Positions 1 to 13,757 of a DNA stretch of 64,000 nt are shown piece by piece. The stretch's first letter is position 1. The number at the start of each line of letters is the position of its first letter. The notes beneath the pieces are model-generated. The model made no database searches. It was given only the letters and a program-made list of their open reading frames with translations, and was not told where the DNA came from. Source of the stretch: Irpex lacteus (Eukaryota; Basidiomycota; Agaricomycetes; Polyporales; Irpicaceae); the NCBI GenBank assembly GCA_001986395.2, contig MQVO02000016.1, positions 620,001 to 684,000 of the forward strand. The letters are read 5' to 3'. The position numbers were made by a program, and so were the translations under genes.

Positions 1-3000
1 ATCTCATCCCGAGGTAAGTCTGGTAACACAACTGCTGACGAAATTCTGTATAATAGACAAAAGGGTGGTGAACGGTCAGGAGATAAGCAAGGACTAATCA
101 ATCAACGAGCTCAGAGCCTCAGGGGGCTATCAATACTCAGTACTCAGTGCGCAGCGCATCTGGCTGCCCAATCAAACCTTGGGTCGGCCCATATGACGAG
201 CAGCACGCATCATAATTTCGCTCATGTATTCAACAGTGTTACATGAGGCACAGTATAGGTGGAGTTAGTTTGCACGCAGAGACTACCCGTGCGTGCAATG
301 CATACGAAACCTCGCCGGAGACTTCTATAGGGAAATCCGGTCCTCACAGCTTGACATGACCCACATACTCGGGATCACGCAAAACGTTAATACAAGCGTA
401 TCCGAAGTCAAGGGCTCACAAATATGATGAGTGCCGCTCTACGTCTCCCAGGACGCATGCGTCGCCGTTTACCTGAACAAGATGATCTGCGCTCGTACTC
501 GTCGCTAGCGACCGGAGTTCGTACCGTCGGTACCACTTATACACGTTAACTTGACGACTACACCATCGAACGAGGCTAACAAAATGGTGTCAAACCGTCT
601 TCGAAGGTACTGGTATTATCCTGGTCGATAGAGCGTGGCGCCAGTTGTATCGGTGATTGTAATACACTGGTGCCAAACGCACAGCGACGACTGGAGGTAA
701 ATCGCATTTCAGCTCAGCGAACTTTTGCCGGTGGGAGAATTTACGGAGAACAGGTCCGTTTGCGCGAAGATTGCCCTGCATCGCAGCCTTGACAATCACT
801 CGCGCCGTCCGGGAAGCTACTTCTCGACGGTAAAGAGCACCTTGTGTATCTGAAAATTTGCAGATGGCAGCGCCATTAGCATCGTGTCGATTAGCTTTAC
901 ATAAACTCTCTGTAAACCCGGTTCCCTCATACCTAAGTGATGCATGCACGTCTGGTAGAAGGTTAAATCCTTCGAACTAGCCAAGTATGGGTCATGATGT
1001 TAGGATCGTCCTCCAGCAAGAATAGTATCTTTCGGTATTCGGGAAGGGAGGTTGAGAAACGCTGCAACAAAGTACGCATGTCTTCTCACTATGCCTGAAA
1101 CCAGCGGAGTCAAAGCCCATCTTCGACCACAGACTGCCTGCCGTCAACATGCCGCTGGATATTTGATAGATGGAATTTCGCCAGGATTGGATGAAGTTCC
1201 GCCTTGTGCGATGAGGATTAAGGGAGCGTCTCAAAGGTAACTGTCGGTACTGAGGCGCTTTGTAGCATAGTCAGCACGTTATGCCGACTCGGAACCGTCT
1301 GTGAACATGTTTTTCTAGTGATGAATGCTGCAGTAGCGTAACCTTGAGAGTTCGCCATAATAACAATCGCGCGCGTAAGCAACTTGAATAGGGAGGACCA
1401 TATGAGCCCGATCAAACTGTAGACGTTCAGTATGCAAGTTGGGTATAGTACTAGTAGAATACCTTCGTTTCATTTTGTGATATTCCGCCCACAAGCCAAT
1501 CTTCATCGCTTTCGAGGGGACTGGCCTGAGAGACCTTTCAGATACGACAGCCGCTTGGAATAAGTACCACAGTAATCATATATCATAGTCGACTTACTCA
1601 CCAGCCGGGATGCCCGGAGTTCGGATGATCGCAGCGCGAGAGGGTATGTGGGCCTGCGAATCTTCAGGCTCTCGCGTAGCCTGCGCGCTCAACCGATCCT
1701 CATAAAACAAATCCTATGCGGCGCTGCATAGATGGGAGATGACTTTAGTGAATTTCCATGATCATCTCATCATTAGAACCTCCAAATATCGTATGTCTTT
1801 CACTTGCTTCCGGACAAGGATCTTTCCGAGGGCTCCCTCAGCAAAATCCCGCTACCTGCGGACGGCTTTGAAGGTCTTATAGATCCGATAGTTGTCCGAT
1901 GTAAAAACAGTATATGCGTGCTTTGAGAACCTTGGATAGGGAGATACCGCCGTCAGAAGCCGCATTGACCGCCTGCATTGTCTAAATGACAAGAGCACGT
2001 TGCTGTTGATGAGCGTTGTTCTGTGCGAATCACTCGTGAGCGCACAAAGGGCGGTCCGTACCTAATAGCATCGTTAACGCCTTGTTTACCCCATTCGAGA
2101 CTGAACACAGTGCCAGATAACAGACCCTTGATGATTCTAGACGACGTTTTCATTGTTACCCTCAATTATGACGGGTGCATTCAATCATATAGAATGCTGA
2201 CCTGAACTCCGGTTTTCTGTTTGGTGGTAAACACCTCGGGGACAAGCTGAGCCCCGTGTCGGTCGGTCAACGGCGGAAAGCCCGGCCGGAGCACATAGCA
2301 ACGTGGGATGCTTCGGCGGCCGGGTCTACTAGAGTGTAATACGCCTTGAAATACTGTTGGAAGTAAAATAAGGTCATATGAACAACGTCGTGGCCAGTGA
2401 GAAATGTCAGACATGCCTTTATATTACGCGAGGCCTGAAACATTTGAACGTACGGTCTGCTGATTGTCGCGAGAATAGATGACTGGCTGCAAAAGAAGAG
2501 AAGAAATGAGTAAAATAGACCTATGGAAGTGGAAGTGAGTTTTAAACGGACGAAAAGCTACGTGGCTCCACTCACACCAGAAGCTGTCGTTAGAAGGGCA
2601 TTGCACATACATTCTGACGGAGCAGAACACTGTGCCTGAGAACCCGAGCTCTGAAGTCCCACCAGGTTGTCAATATGGCCAGTCTGACCTTGGTGGGAGC
2701 GTTTGCCGCGACTGTGTGCTGTTCATGGCATTCGGAGACGGCTCAGCAGACCATTTGTCGTCTGATGACACATCAGGATCGTCACATGGACTGTTTGTTG
2801 GACCGTCTTGCTGCATAGTACCGCGGTATGCCTCTACAACGCGGCGTGGGTTTCCAATTGCTGAATGTTTGGGGCCATGACAAGAAAACTCTCAGAGTAG
2901 GGACGAGTAAGAGTGTCTACGCAGCTGCGTATGGTAGCACACAGCGGTGAAACACGTCTCCGACAAGAGACGTTCATAGGCGTTCTGAGGTGGTCAGGCG

Positions 3001-6000
3001 ACCCTAATTGAAGATGTTCTGGACTTCTATGAGATGTTGAGTGAGATGACCACGATGCTGTGGTGCGCGTTGGACGTACAACAAGCACTGCGAATCCTTC
3101 CTTGAGTATTGTCGCTAGTTTTTGGTCGATGCTTCGACAGACTTCGACAGAGCATCGACAAGAGATCCCGCTGCGGCCATTGGTTTGTTCCTAGCTGTCA
3201 ACAGCGAGGTTATATGAGCTACTCCACATCGAAGACAGATACTAATTTTCGCACATACTCGAGGTTTGATAATGATCGATGGCTTCCATATATTCGAAGA
3301 CACGATGCAAAGTCTTCGCGCGGAGTACATATGTCTGTTATAGACTCTCAAGCTTTTCTGTCGCTCACCCTGTACGACCTGGACCTCGATGAAGAGGTAT
3401 CTCGACCATATGATCGGACATGTATTGTGACGCTTGTTTGACGACACAATGCTGCAATTGAATAAGATGTCAGAAAGGCTAGAGTAGTGATGAGGCGTAG
3501 ACCTACTAGCTCGTGACGTCTGGGCGTGCTGCTGCATTGCTCGAACGATGTCATGAAAGCACGTTTGCCTAGATTGAAGACTTGGCCTGCAGCTGTTATT
3601 CAGATCAGGTTACTTACTTTCATACTATGCCGCCTACGGACCAAGGAATAATGTCAGAGAGGCTTCGATCGTAAGAAAAACATCAACCTACGGCCGTGTG
3701 ATGTCCAGCACGAGCGTTGCCACAGCACATCGACTGATCATATAGACCACAAGTTCGGATCCAGATTCGAGACCGCAAACTTGATGCCATCGTACCATGA
3801 GCTCCAAGCATGTTTGCTAACGGTGTCAGCAGGTATACAGGCGGTCTTGAGAGCCGATGACGACGACGGAAGGATGTCAAGCAGTCGTTGCCACGTGTAG
3901 AGACGGTACTAAGACCACGTTTCCGATGTTCTTGCTCGGAGCGCTCTATACAGAGGTCTATAGGCCAAAAGCTCCAGTAAGTTTCGCCCGTTGTTGAAGG
4001 AAAGAGATTTTGGTTACCTCTTAACCCGAGTCGTGCCGTCACACGACACCAAAAACCACCCCTAGTTTGTGGGCGTCTTAGTAACGCGAGTCGCGCAAAG
4101 TGCTCAGTGGGGTGGACCGTGCGCTGGTGGGCTACCTGAGAAGGCCTTGCTTGGTGACTGCAGCATTTATCTATAGCAATGAAGTCATTATCTAGGTGTA
4201 CTCGAAGATATCGGACCGTACTTCACTGGACACTTAAAAGTATATTGCGATTGACGAATAGCGATTTGGCCTGAACGAGCGCATAAGATGTGAGTTGGTT
4301 CACCGAACGGCCAAAATCGCGCGAAGGCATATTTGACGTACGGATGTGAATTGCTGTGCTATTGAAGCTCCTTCGAGGACTTTCGTATAAAGCATCCTTG
4401 ATAAGGTGGCTTGAGACTTGGTGCTGTACAATACGGTTAGATTGCCGGGCTCTGTACCTGTGCAGTTCGTCATCGCAGGAAACGTATCCTCCAGCAAAAA
4501 TGGCTCCTATTCCGATTGTAGCTTCGTCGCGGTGTTGGAGCCGATTCCGAACAAGGCAGCTCATAGCATGATCACTTACAAATCACTGTCATTATTCCTC
4601 CCGGGATGAATGGCCAATTCGCCTCAACTTGCGGGAAATCCGCCAACAGGACTTTCGTACGATGACACATCTCCATGAACCGCCTGCAGAACCCTAGGCG
4701 TTCCATGACGATGCGTCATCCCGAAGAACCGTCCTCACACAGCGTAAAAGCTTCTGGTCTGCAAATAAACGCACGAAGTAGTTCACGTAAGTAAGTCTGC
4801 ATTGATTCGTAAGAGTCAGATACTTGCATATGTTTACCCTCCCGTATTGCCAGTTTGTCCGATCGGTCGAAACCTGAGACACCACGATGAGATGGGCCTG
4901 CGATCATGATGTATTTTTGAGAACACGGCATCCCGCCTTGACAAGTAGTCTATCACAACGAGGCAATCAACATTCCGTAAGCAGCCTGCAAGGCACGATG
5001 CGTACCGCTGGTCCGACCGAGTATCGAGGTGGACTTACATACTGAACATGTGTGATCTGCGAGTACACAAGAGGTAGGTGTTCTTCCGTCCGTCCGAAGC
5101 CTCCGTCGAAGTTTGTTCCGGATCCGAAGGTGCACACTCGTCGTGTTGACGCGTAAGAGCCGTATATCCATACGTACAAATTTGAATGCGTTTCGGAGCT
5201 GGAGCAAGAACGAGGCAACGGCTTCCGCTCTATAAGCACTAGATAGGATGTATGTTGACTAAAATTGCATGTTTGTTAGCTTGAAACTCAAACTTCGGAG
5301 TAAGGAGATTACTCGCTAAACGGACGGCCTATCAGCAAATAGGGGCTTATGAGAGGTCTTGCTCCCTTCGGAAAGGCTTACGAGTTCGCCGCTGGATACA
5401 CGGCTTGTCCGCTGCTCCTGATATGAGCGTTATCGTGAAGCTCCAAACCGAGATGAACAGTGTCCGAAATAAACATACCTGCTTCCCTGAGCAAAGGCGT
5501 CCAGTGAGGCACTGCGAACTTCACGAAAGTCCAGCTCGTGGCCGTGGAGTTTTATCGCTCAGTGGCTTGGGCCGCTCGAACAACCGCGCGGTTGGCAGCT
5601 GGCATGAGTTTGATGAGTTCGAGCAGGCAGGGGCGGGGATGCTGTCGGTACACTCCACTGTTGTACGCGATCTTTAGTACGACTTGTGCGTGAAGTGAAC
5701 GTCATGCGCGGATGTACATGAAGTAATGCATTCCTTCTGTATAAACGTGTAATAAGTAAGCAATAAGGTTATGCGGGCCATCGAGCGTGAATACTTCCGA
5801 ACCAAGGACATGGTCCCGCGTGCCGTATAGTGTGACCGCGGTGATCCTTGCGTCATGCGTGCATGCCCCTCAGACGCAAAAGAAGCTGCTGACCGTAGCC
5901 TGGGACGCAGAGACAGCACATGCTCTGACCAGGTGAGCAGACAGTCGAATAGACTTGCTGCGAGGGTAAGTAAGTGGCAACATTTTGCCGGCCATCGCCC

Positions 6001-7165
6001 GTTCGAGACAAGTGGAGAGGAAGCTGCGCACATCAGCAACGTTGTTCGTGGTGGTTGAGCGCGGATGAGCTTGTAAGTACGTACGTGAGTCTGTCGCAGT
6101 GGAGTTATTTGAGTTCCTGGCAAGTTCCTGTTGGCCAAAATGCATCCTGCGGTTACCTGGATACGTTATATCGGATTCTCCAGGAGAATATGGCACTTAT
6201 CTTATCGCTTTTATGGAACAAGACAGTTTATGGGAAACGTCTTCGCGACGAGCATACTCAAACGATTAAAAGACTCGAAAAACGGCATTATTTACCTGGC
6301 CGTCCGCGTTGCGCGCCTTGTAACTTGACATGTTGCCAGACGACCGACACGGGCATTGCCGTTGCCACCTCCGCTGACGGCCGGGCACACCGAGCAACCA
6401 GGCACGCCGTGTCTTGGCTGTATTTGAGTTAGTCCGGGGTGATTTTGATCGCTGCGGGCGGTCTAGAGCTGCTGTTCGGCCTTGTTTTCTGGTCAAAGCT
6501 CCGGCGACGGTGGCTGTAAAACATGTGCAAATATGGCCCTTGTCAATAGAAATGGGGTACAAAATGCTCAACAATGACTGTGGGATGGAAGAGACAGCAA
6601 ACAAGGACAGACAACACCATCATAAGCGACTTCGAAGTTCGCATGCCGACGCGTCGGGAGACGTGCTACCAACTCCACCGTTTATGGAAGTTGTAGTAGT
6701 CGACGTCAGTGTGGAGAGCGGGATGATGAACGAAAGTGGCTGGTAAAGTGTCACGCTGGTCACAATCGGAGGCGCAAAACCCAATTTTAGGCGATGCAGC
6801 AACCCTGATTGGCCACTGGTACACAAACACGTCACAACTGGCATCATCTGGCGGGGAGGTCTAGACCTTTTGCGCGTAATCTGGGGTTTTCATCCAAATA
6901 TGGCAATGGACCGCCAGATTTAGCGCGCCCCCGTATAACGAGCGGGGAATTTGAGTATGCGCGGGTAATTCGCATTTCTTTCCCTCTCGACGACCTTCAC
7001 GACGCCTGCAACGACGCCCACGACTGCTTCGACAACGCTCAACAGCGACCGACGCCTCTGGCGCAGCTCAGACGCACATTAGCTCTTCATTACGTCTATC
7101 TCGTGCGGTCCTTGCCTCATTCAAGCCCAGCGAATCACACGCGACGTACTATTGCGCACGAGCTG
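1..7165. other. Gene-free stretch, no supportable feature
   Basis: I see no gene here. Open frames are short (the longest about 150 codons), overlap on both strands, lack recognisable domains and cannot be joined through plausible GT-AG introns into a conserved protein. No terminal inverted repeats, long direct repeats or tRNA-like folds stand out by eye. A small imperfect TTCGACAGA-type duplication near 3130-3165 is the only local repeat noticed. It may be heavily decayed transposon DNA or simple intergenic sequence; the last few hundred bases must hold the promoter and 5' UTR of the gene starting at 7166. Confidence 0.5.
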
Positions 7166-9729
7166 ATGTCCTCCTCATCGCTTTCTGGCCGTTCCTCACC
7201 TTGCTCACCGGTGCAGCTTGCTCGGTCCGACAGCAAGCCCAACAGATTATCTAGAGCTCAGGGATCGTCCCGCATAAGGCCGCATACACGGACTGCATCC
7301 AGCTCGAACGCGAGCGAGCAGGCATACAGAGACCGACATGAATTCGAATTGGAACAAGATCTCTTATTTTTCGGAGCTGCGTCGAGCTCAACAGATGGTG
7401 GGAGTCCCAAATCCGGTTTTTCTCCCATTAACACGGCACGTCATGGCCATCCAAGCCGACCTAAAGTCCGAGATATCAGTGCAATTCACTCTGGCTCCCC
7501 ATCCTCTTCCTCGTGCTCAGAGGCGCCCAAGCCTCCTGGTGGGACCACGAGTCTGAGACAGCAGGCTGCATTGGCACGCTGTCCCCAGGCCCATCAGCGA
7601 CCGTACGAGTTGCCATTTGCGGTCAGGAATCCCGTACGCCCAGGCAAGGACATTCAAGTACCTCTCGTCTCGCCGGTCTCGCCTGTTTTTCCCTCCCTGT
7701 TTCCCCTTTCATCTTCATCCCGTCCCTCGCAGCGTCCGCGCACCCCCGGCCGTCACACGCCTGTCCCGCTGACTCCCAAGACATCGCTCTCATCATTCGA
7801 AAGCCCTGGCTCAGCTGCTCGTGTGCCCACGCAGACCTCTGGTCTTGTCACGCCCTCGCGCTCCCCACAATCGCGCAAGTCTGCATCGCATAGGTACGTG
7901 GTCTTTTCTGTCTTCTGCGTATATCTCCTCCATCCATTCCCTCGGTCCGCGATTTGCCATTTTGCTTGAACTCAAAGCGCATCGAATTCTCCTCACACGC
8001 ATCTCTGCATCTCTGATCCCCGCGTCAATTGGGTGTGTTCTGGCCGGAACACATACAGGCGTCTTGAGGCATCGAGCCACGCACTGCTTTCCGTGCATTA
8101 TACTTATTTACCGCCTTCTGGTCACCCCCTCACTTTGATCCTTTCTCTCGAATATTTCGCTGGGCCTTTCGCGGCCATTCATATACCCTGATCTAATCTT
8201 GGTCCCCCCGCATCTGACTGCCTGTACTCACGTCCTCCGCGTTTCTGCACAGCTCGACCCCATCACCACGGCCACCCAGCATCCTCATAAGACCACCACT
8301 GGTTCCAGCCCGTGGGCCACCTACTCTCGCCATGTCCGTGCAGATCCACGCGCCCTCCCCGATCATCTCCAGCACGCCTATGTCGCCCCCTACAAATAGA
8401 CGACAGTCTCATTCTCTTTCAAGACCAACTTCTCCCCGTAGTCCAACAACCAACCTGCCGTCTACTATGACTCGCCCACCGATGCCCCGACCACCATCGC
8501 GTTCTGAGAGACTGTTGAGAGACACACTACGAAAGGTCGAAGAACATGATAGGTTGATGGCTCTGACCACCCTCCCTTCACCGGGTTTGTTTGGTGCTCA
8601 GCAACCCGCGCATGGGTTTATGTCAACCCCGCCACCTGGCGGCCGTCGCTCAAGACGAGCTACATCATCCTCAACAACAACAGATGCCTCTCTCGATGCT
8701 TTCGCGTACTGTGACACTGGCGCGTGTTACAGCGATGATGAGGACGCCTATGACGATGTCGGAGGCGCCCAGTGGCTGCAACGCAGTTCATCGCGCTCGT
8801 CCTCGTCCTCTGGACATGGTATTCCTGTGCCTCAACCACAACACACGCGTGCTCAGACATCGCTATCGAGACACTACAGCGATGATCACGACACGCGCCA
8901 CCGTGAGTACACAGATGCCAGTGGCTACGTCTCACCGTCGTCGCCATCCCCAGCGCGCATGCAACTACAAAGGTCAGCGAAGTCAATGCCTGGCGCAACG
9001 CGTCCAACACACGCGAGCCCGCAGTCTGCATCGCGTTCCTCCGTTGATGCGGGGCGTGGGCTGCCTGCGCAAGCGCCACACTCTGCCGTGCTTCATTCCC
9101 GATTGGAGGGTGTGCTTAGGGGTGCGAAGGATGTCGAGCGCGCTAGAAGTAGGGAGAGAGATTACAGTGGGGGGAGTGGTAGCTCCAACTCCCTCGCGAG
9201 CAGCCGGAACATGAGCGTAGAGGGTGAATGGTACTTCGCCCCTGGAGAGGTGAGAACATTTTGCCGTTGGTGCTCATTGATGTCGTTGCTCACATATATC
9301 TACCCTCGACCCTTTATCTTCTCCTCGTTCCAGCAGGCCAGCTCTCCAGTTACCACCGGCATGGAATCGCCCTCGCAAATGAAGACGAGGTCCCGAGGAA
9401 ACACATCCTCGAGCCAAACCTTCCGCTCACCCCGCTCGGCCAATGTACAGTTGCCAGCCAACATCAAGGTTCATTCACACCATGTCATTGATCCCCTCAC
9501 GCCTCCTCCTACACCACCCTTCAATGCGCGCACTGCTGCTGCGCAATGCAAGGCCATGGATGGCTACGTCTCCTTTGCCAATATCGAGGGCCTCGGGATC
9601 CCCGATGGCGAGGACGAGTATGATGATGAGGAAGCAAAGCGTCGCGGCCATTGGCTGAAGTGGTTCCAACGAAGTCAAGCCAAACCATCCTCTGGTCGGG
9701 ATCGTAGTGTCAGCGCTTCTGCACGCTGA
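7166..9729 (+). CDS. Ser/Pro-rich hypothetical protein, three exons
   Basis: I do not recognise this gene. The model has exons 7166-7893, 8253-9249 and 9337-9729 joined by GT-AG introns of 359 and 87 bp with matching phases, giving about 705 residues. The 87-bp intron is a multiple of three without a stop, so an unspliced reading would also stay open. The protein is dominated by Ser, Pro, Arg and Thr with many SP/SPR sites, and has an acidic patch (CYSDDEDAYDDVGG) in the middle. The only ordered-looking part is the C-terminus, around KAMDGYVSFANIEGLGIP followed by an acidic DGEDEYDDEE run and GHWLKWFQRS. No membrane segment or signal peptide is visible. It looks like a disordered fungal regulatory or scaffold protein, but that is inference. 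The start at 7166 (MSSSSLSGRSSPC) is chosen because composition changes there; an open frame continues upstream to 6809. The first intron is long for this genome, so an extra exon may be missed. Confidence 0.7.
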
Positions 9730-12071
9730 AGTCATCGCTCTACGAGCTTTCTCATCAATGTCCTTCTCCCTCTGCGACACCGCAGATCCCTCGTCATCGT
9801 CCCTTCACATGTGCCTTTCTCCCCCGCGTCGCCTCTCAACTAGATCTGCATCCGGTTAATATTCGCAAGTGTGTTTTTATGCTGTGCTCTGCTTCCCGCT
9901 CTTCATCGTCGCATCCCCCATCGTCATACACATCAATCACATCATCGCTATTCAGTATCCCATTCTTCATACAGTATAATTGTTCCTCCTCATCATCTCT
10001 GGTTCTGAACCTATCACCGCAAAAGCCGATGGATCCCTTTACCCTCCTAGGTTCGTCTTCGCGACTGTTCACCGGTGTCGCCGATGTTACCTAGTTGGGT
10101 GGAACGTCGCTGCCTGCCAACTTCTCCTGCGCACCCCCTATCCTCTCGCCATGTATGTATCTTATCGCTCCTCGCCCTCATGATACTTCGAACCCGGCTA
10201 TCTCATTCCGACAAAGAGCAACTTACGACAAACCTCCCCTTCTCACGTCCTGGAAATGATATGACGACACCCCGGCGGCTACACACGTCGTGCAAACCAT
10301 CGTCGCTGCCTCGTTAGGTGAAGACCACTACGACTGCGAACGACAATCTGGTCTAGGCCCTTCTGCCTTGTAGTCGTGGGATACCACAAAATGGATCGCT
10401 CTGCCAAACTCGGTTGCAGCGATCCTTGTGCTGGATTTCTCTTGATGTTCAACATTCACGTTTACCTTGGATATTATTCTTGGGTTCCTATATTCACGAC
10501 ACGATCTCCTTATGCATACGACTTCCCCTTCTAATGATTCACGACTACGATGACATTGAATATTCTCCTTGTTCTCCTCTCACGACTCTGGATAGCCTCT
10601 TGTTTCATGCCCTTGTTGCTCTTTGTCGGATTTTCCTGGATACGCCTCGCGTTGGATAGCGAATGTGCCAGTAGTGTACCTTGGCAGGAGCGTATAGTGG
10701 CTTACGTGTGTTCGTCGTGCTGTTGCTCGCTTGCCTGTAGATTCTAGAGTTGTACACTGTAGTCACTTGGTCTTGTTTGCAATACAAGTTGCGGTGCTTT
10801 TAAACATAATTACAAAGGACGAGGCCAAGAATTAGTGCCATTGGCAATGTCATGTGTGAGTGCACACGACGTTGTACATTACGAAATCGATTCGCTGACA
10901 AGGCGGCTGGTTCTGCTGGCTGCAGTTGCAGTAATCTCGTGAAATCGAATTCATGCTGGGTTTGGAGGGTCTGCGCTCACACGACCTACGTTTCGACGCC
11001 AAACCTCACGCGAACATCGTGAGCACGTATATCGATGAATTTGGAGATACAATCGCTATTCGCTATCTACCAAGATTTCCACGTCCAGAACACAAAGTTG
11101 AGGGTGCTGACACCTCTCTGTGTGCTGTGTGTGAGGTCACTCTGAGTCTGCGGTGCAGATCGTCCAAACCGTAAATCCCTCACTCATGAGAAGAGTGGCT
11201 CCAGGGACTGGAAGGAGAGGAGTAAGTATCATACCTGCCTATGATGGATGCTTGTTCACTGCGTTGAATACGCTAGCGGCTGCGACGTCAACGTGTGGTA
11301 CTCAATGTCAGAGTTGGCGATCTAGACAGCAACGAAGGAATGTAAACTCTTCCGGCGGTAGATAACGTCAAAGCGTGGTTAGCGTTATGGGGCGAGTGGA
11401 TGCGGTATGAACACAAACCAAACGTGAACGTTTGGACCATCCCCATATGTAAGGTTTCAGTGAGCTCTTTGATATGTACCAACTCAATTGCGAGACTTTC
11501 ATCATGGACTGCGGTATCAGGGCCTAGACATTCAGATTGTGTCTGTGTGTGGTCGAGAACAATCAACGATGGGACACAATTAATGCAAAACATCACCAGA
11601 CCAGGCAGCTAGACGCATCTCATCTAAGCTTCAGACTCCAGGTTTCATCGATGATTGAACATATGGTAGTCTTGAAGATGGACGCGGGCTCGTGAAGGCA
11701 CGACTAAAGGCGCCCGAGTCCTTGTGTGTTCGGAGGTACGTTCTGGCTGATGGTCAGGGTGTAAGGAGACTATGAGGGTCACAAGTTGGGGGTAGTGATC
11801 TGGAGCAGCCATGAGAATTCTGCTCGTTCAGTGAGAATGGAACAGTGACAGTCTGAGAGGAAGGTGATGAAGCCACACAGGGTTTGATTCGCCGGATAGT
11901 ACCTGATTGAATCGCAGAAATCGATTGCTGTGTGTTCGTGCACTATATGTACTGGTGATTTTATCGTACATGTGTGCCACATCCCGATCTGTAGAAGCCG
12001 AAAAGAAATATCAGCAACGAGACAATTTACTACACGACCTGTGCCATCCGAGCTCACCCATTTAACGCCGA
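9730..12071. other. Intergenic region, no supportable gene
   Basis: The first several hundred bases are pyrimidine-rich and look like the 3' UTR of the preceding gene. Further on there are only short open frames on both strands (for example around 10953-11174 and 11779-12057) with no recognisable domain and no convincing exon joins. The right end runs into the stop codon of the lysine aminomutase gene on the minus strand. Confidence 0.5.
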
Positions 12072-13757
12072 CTAGTTCTTGGCATTAAGCTCGTCGAGAA
12101 AGGAAGGCGTAGTAGTGGGGCGTACAGGATCCCAGTATTCATACACACGGTCCTGACCGCCATTCTTGCTTGGGAGAACGAATCGAGAGAGGCCGCTGAC
12201 CGGATCATAGCTGTCGTAGGAATTCGCGAGACGCTTTCCTCCTCCGCCCGGAAGATCTACTACGAAGTTGGGAGTGACGAATCCAGCGATGGATCCTCGT
12301 ATGTGTCGTTCGATCTCGAGTATGGTGGACAACGGAGTTCGCAAGTCCTCGACACCCGAGACCATATCGCCTTGGTAGATGTAGTACTTGTGAGACAAAA
12401 CGGTTAGCAACACAACGGATATTGGCTAGATTACCGTTGCTTACGGGTGTGATGTTATTATCTGCCAGCGTTCGGACCAACTCCTTCATAGTTTCGATGT
12501 CGTCGTTCACGCCGCGCAGCAAGACCGTCTGGTTCCTGACCGTGACACCTTCTCCATACAGTTTCTGCGCAGCGAGCCTTGACACCCAGGTCATCTCGCG
12601 TGGGTGATTGAAGTGCGTATGCAGCGCTACCGATTTGCCCAACTCCCACGCGGTCTTGGAAAGTCCGATAAGCCCTGCCGTCCAAGGATCTCCGGGCGAC
12701 AAGATACGGCTGGGACATACAGCAAGCCCTTTGCTTGCTATACGAATTCGCCGTATATGTGGGACAGAGAGAAGTCGTTCGCCGATAGAGATAAGATGTT
12801 CTGCGGGAAGATAGTAGCTATCCCCACCAGAGACAACAATGTCGGTTAGGCAGGGTGTGTTTTCGATATAACCAAACATATTCTCCCATCGTCTACGTGT
12901 AGGAGTGAACGACTTCTTGGAAGACACCTCGTCCGTAGGAGCTCCAACGGAGTAGGACCGGGTGCAAAACCGGCAGTATACAGGACATACGGACACAGCT
13001 GTAAAGAACCTTAACATGAGCAACGTGCTCAACAGATCAGCGATGAATGAAACGATACGCACCAAGAAAGAGCGCCTTATCGTGATACCTGTGCACGAGC
13101 CCCGGAGTCGGTGAGTCACCAGTTTCGTTGAGTGAATCTAGCTGCAACTTCGGATGATCGGGGAGAAGGGATGACTTCAGTGGAATGAATTGGCGACGAA
13201 TGGGGTCCGAAAGAGGTTTCGTCCAATCGATAATACTGAGTATATGTGGCGTTATACGTATGGACATAGGGGCGGCTAGCATTCCCGCAAGAACGTCTTG
13301 GACAAAAGTGTCGCGGTCACGAATGTGTTGGAGTTCACGAGGTGCTAGTTCATCATGGGGCAGGTGCTCTGGTAGCACACTGTAAAGGAATTTGGCGAGT
13401 TTGTCCTTGCCTTGTACGGTGTTCGAAACCTAAGGAAGGAATAAATGAGATCTTTGTGCCTCTCCGATGAGAGTATAGATAGAGAAGCCTTACCTGCCAT
13501 GCATAATCGAGAAATTGCTCCTCAGTCGTTTCTTTCCACAGTGGGATTGTCTGCCAATACGAGCACCGCTCGTTCGTGTCTTGGAGACCGGTCGAGGGAG
13601 TCGAAGGAGCGTATATGGGTTCATCTCGAAACGTAGGCAGCCTTTGCTCCTGTACCACAACGGTGGCATACGAAGCCGTCGCAAGAGACCTGATGTGGAA
13701 GGAGTGGCTAGCGAGCTTGCGGTCCATCGCAACACGAGCTCGAGTGCATCGCAGCAT
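12072..13757 (-). CDS. Lysine 2,3-aminomutase (radical SAM), probably mitochondrial
   Basis: Four exons (13757-13494, 13429-13063, 12998-12445, 12386-12072; introns 58-64 bp) give an intact protein of 499 residues. It belongs to the KamA family, which uses a [4Fe-4S] cluster, S-adenosylmethionine and PLP to interconvert L-lysine and L-beta-lysine. Family marks are all visible: HRYHDKALFL then the cluster motif CPVYCRFC (CX3CX2C), SGGDSYYLP, HTHFNHP, and the C-terminal VVDLPGGGGK whose lysine binds PLP; both aspartates that hold the substrate amine in the clostridial enzyme are conserved (QGDMVSG and FVVDLPGG). The first ~35 residues (MLRCTRARVAMDRKLASHS...) are Arg/Ser-rich without acidic residues until later, as in a mitochondrial presequence. 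A further C-terminal tail ends in DELNAKN. The gene is divergent from an MFS transporter 680 bp away. Alternative: an EpmB-like or other aminomutase specificity; the substrate is inferred from family membership only. Confidence 0.9.

Noticed and set aside
5674..6138. 154-codon minus-strand frame in the left gene-free block
   Set aside because: Overlaps a 152-codon plus-strand frame nearby, shows no domain or splice partners, and has random-like composition.
8591..9214. 207-codon open frame in a second frame on the plus strand
   Set aside because: It overlaps the Ser/Pro-rich gene, whose own frame has better composition and consistent splice sites; this frame is rich in His, Arg and Cys with no domain.
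12072..13757. Assignment of the radical SAM protein as an EF-P beta-lysylation factor (EpmB)
   Set aside because: That role belongs to bacteria with EF-P and EpmA; nothing in the window supports such a pathway, and the motifs fit general KamA proteins.
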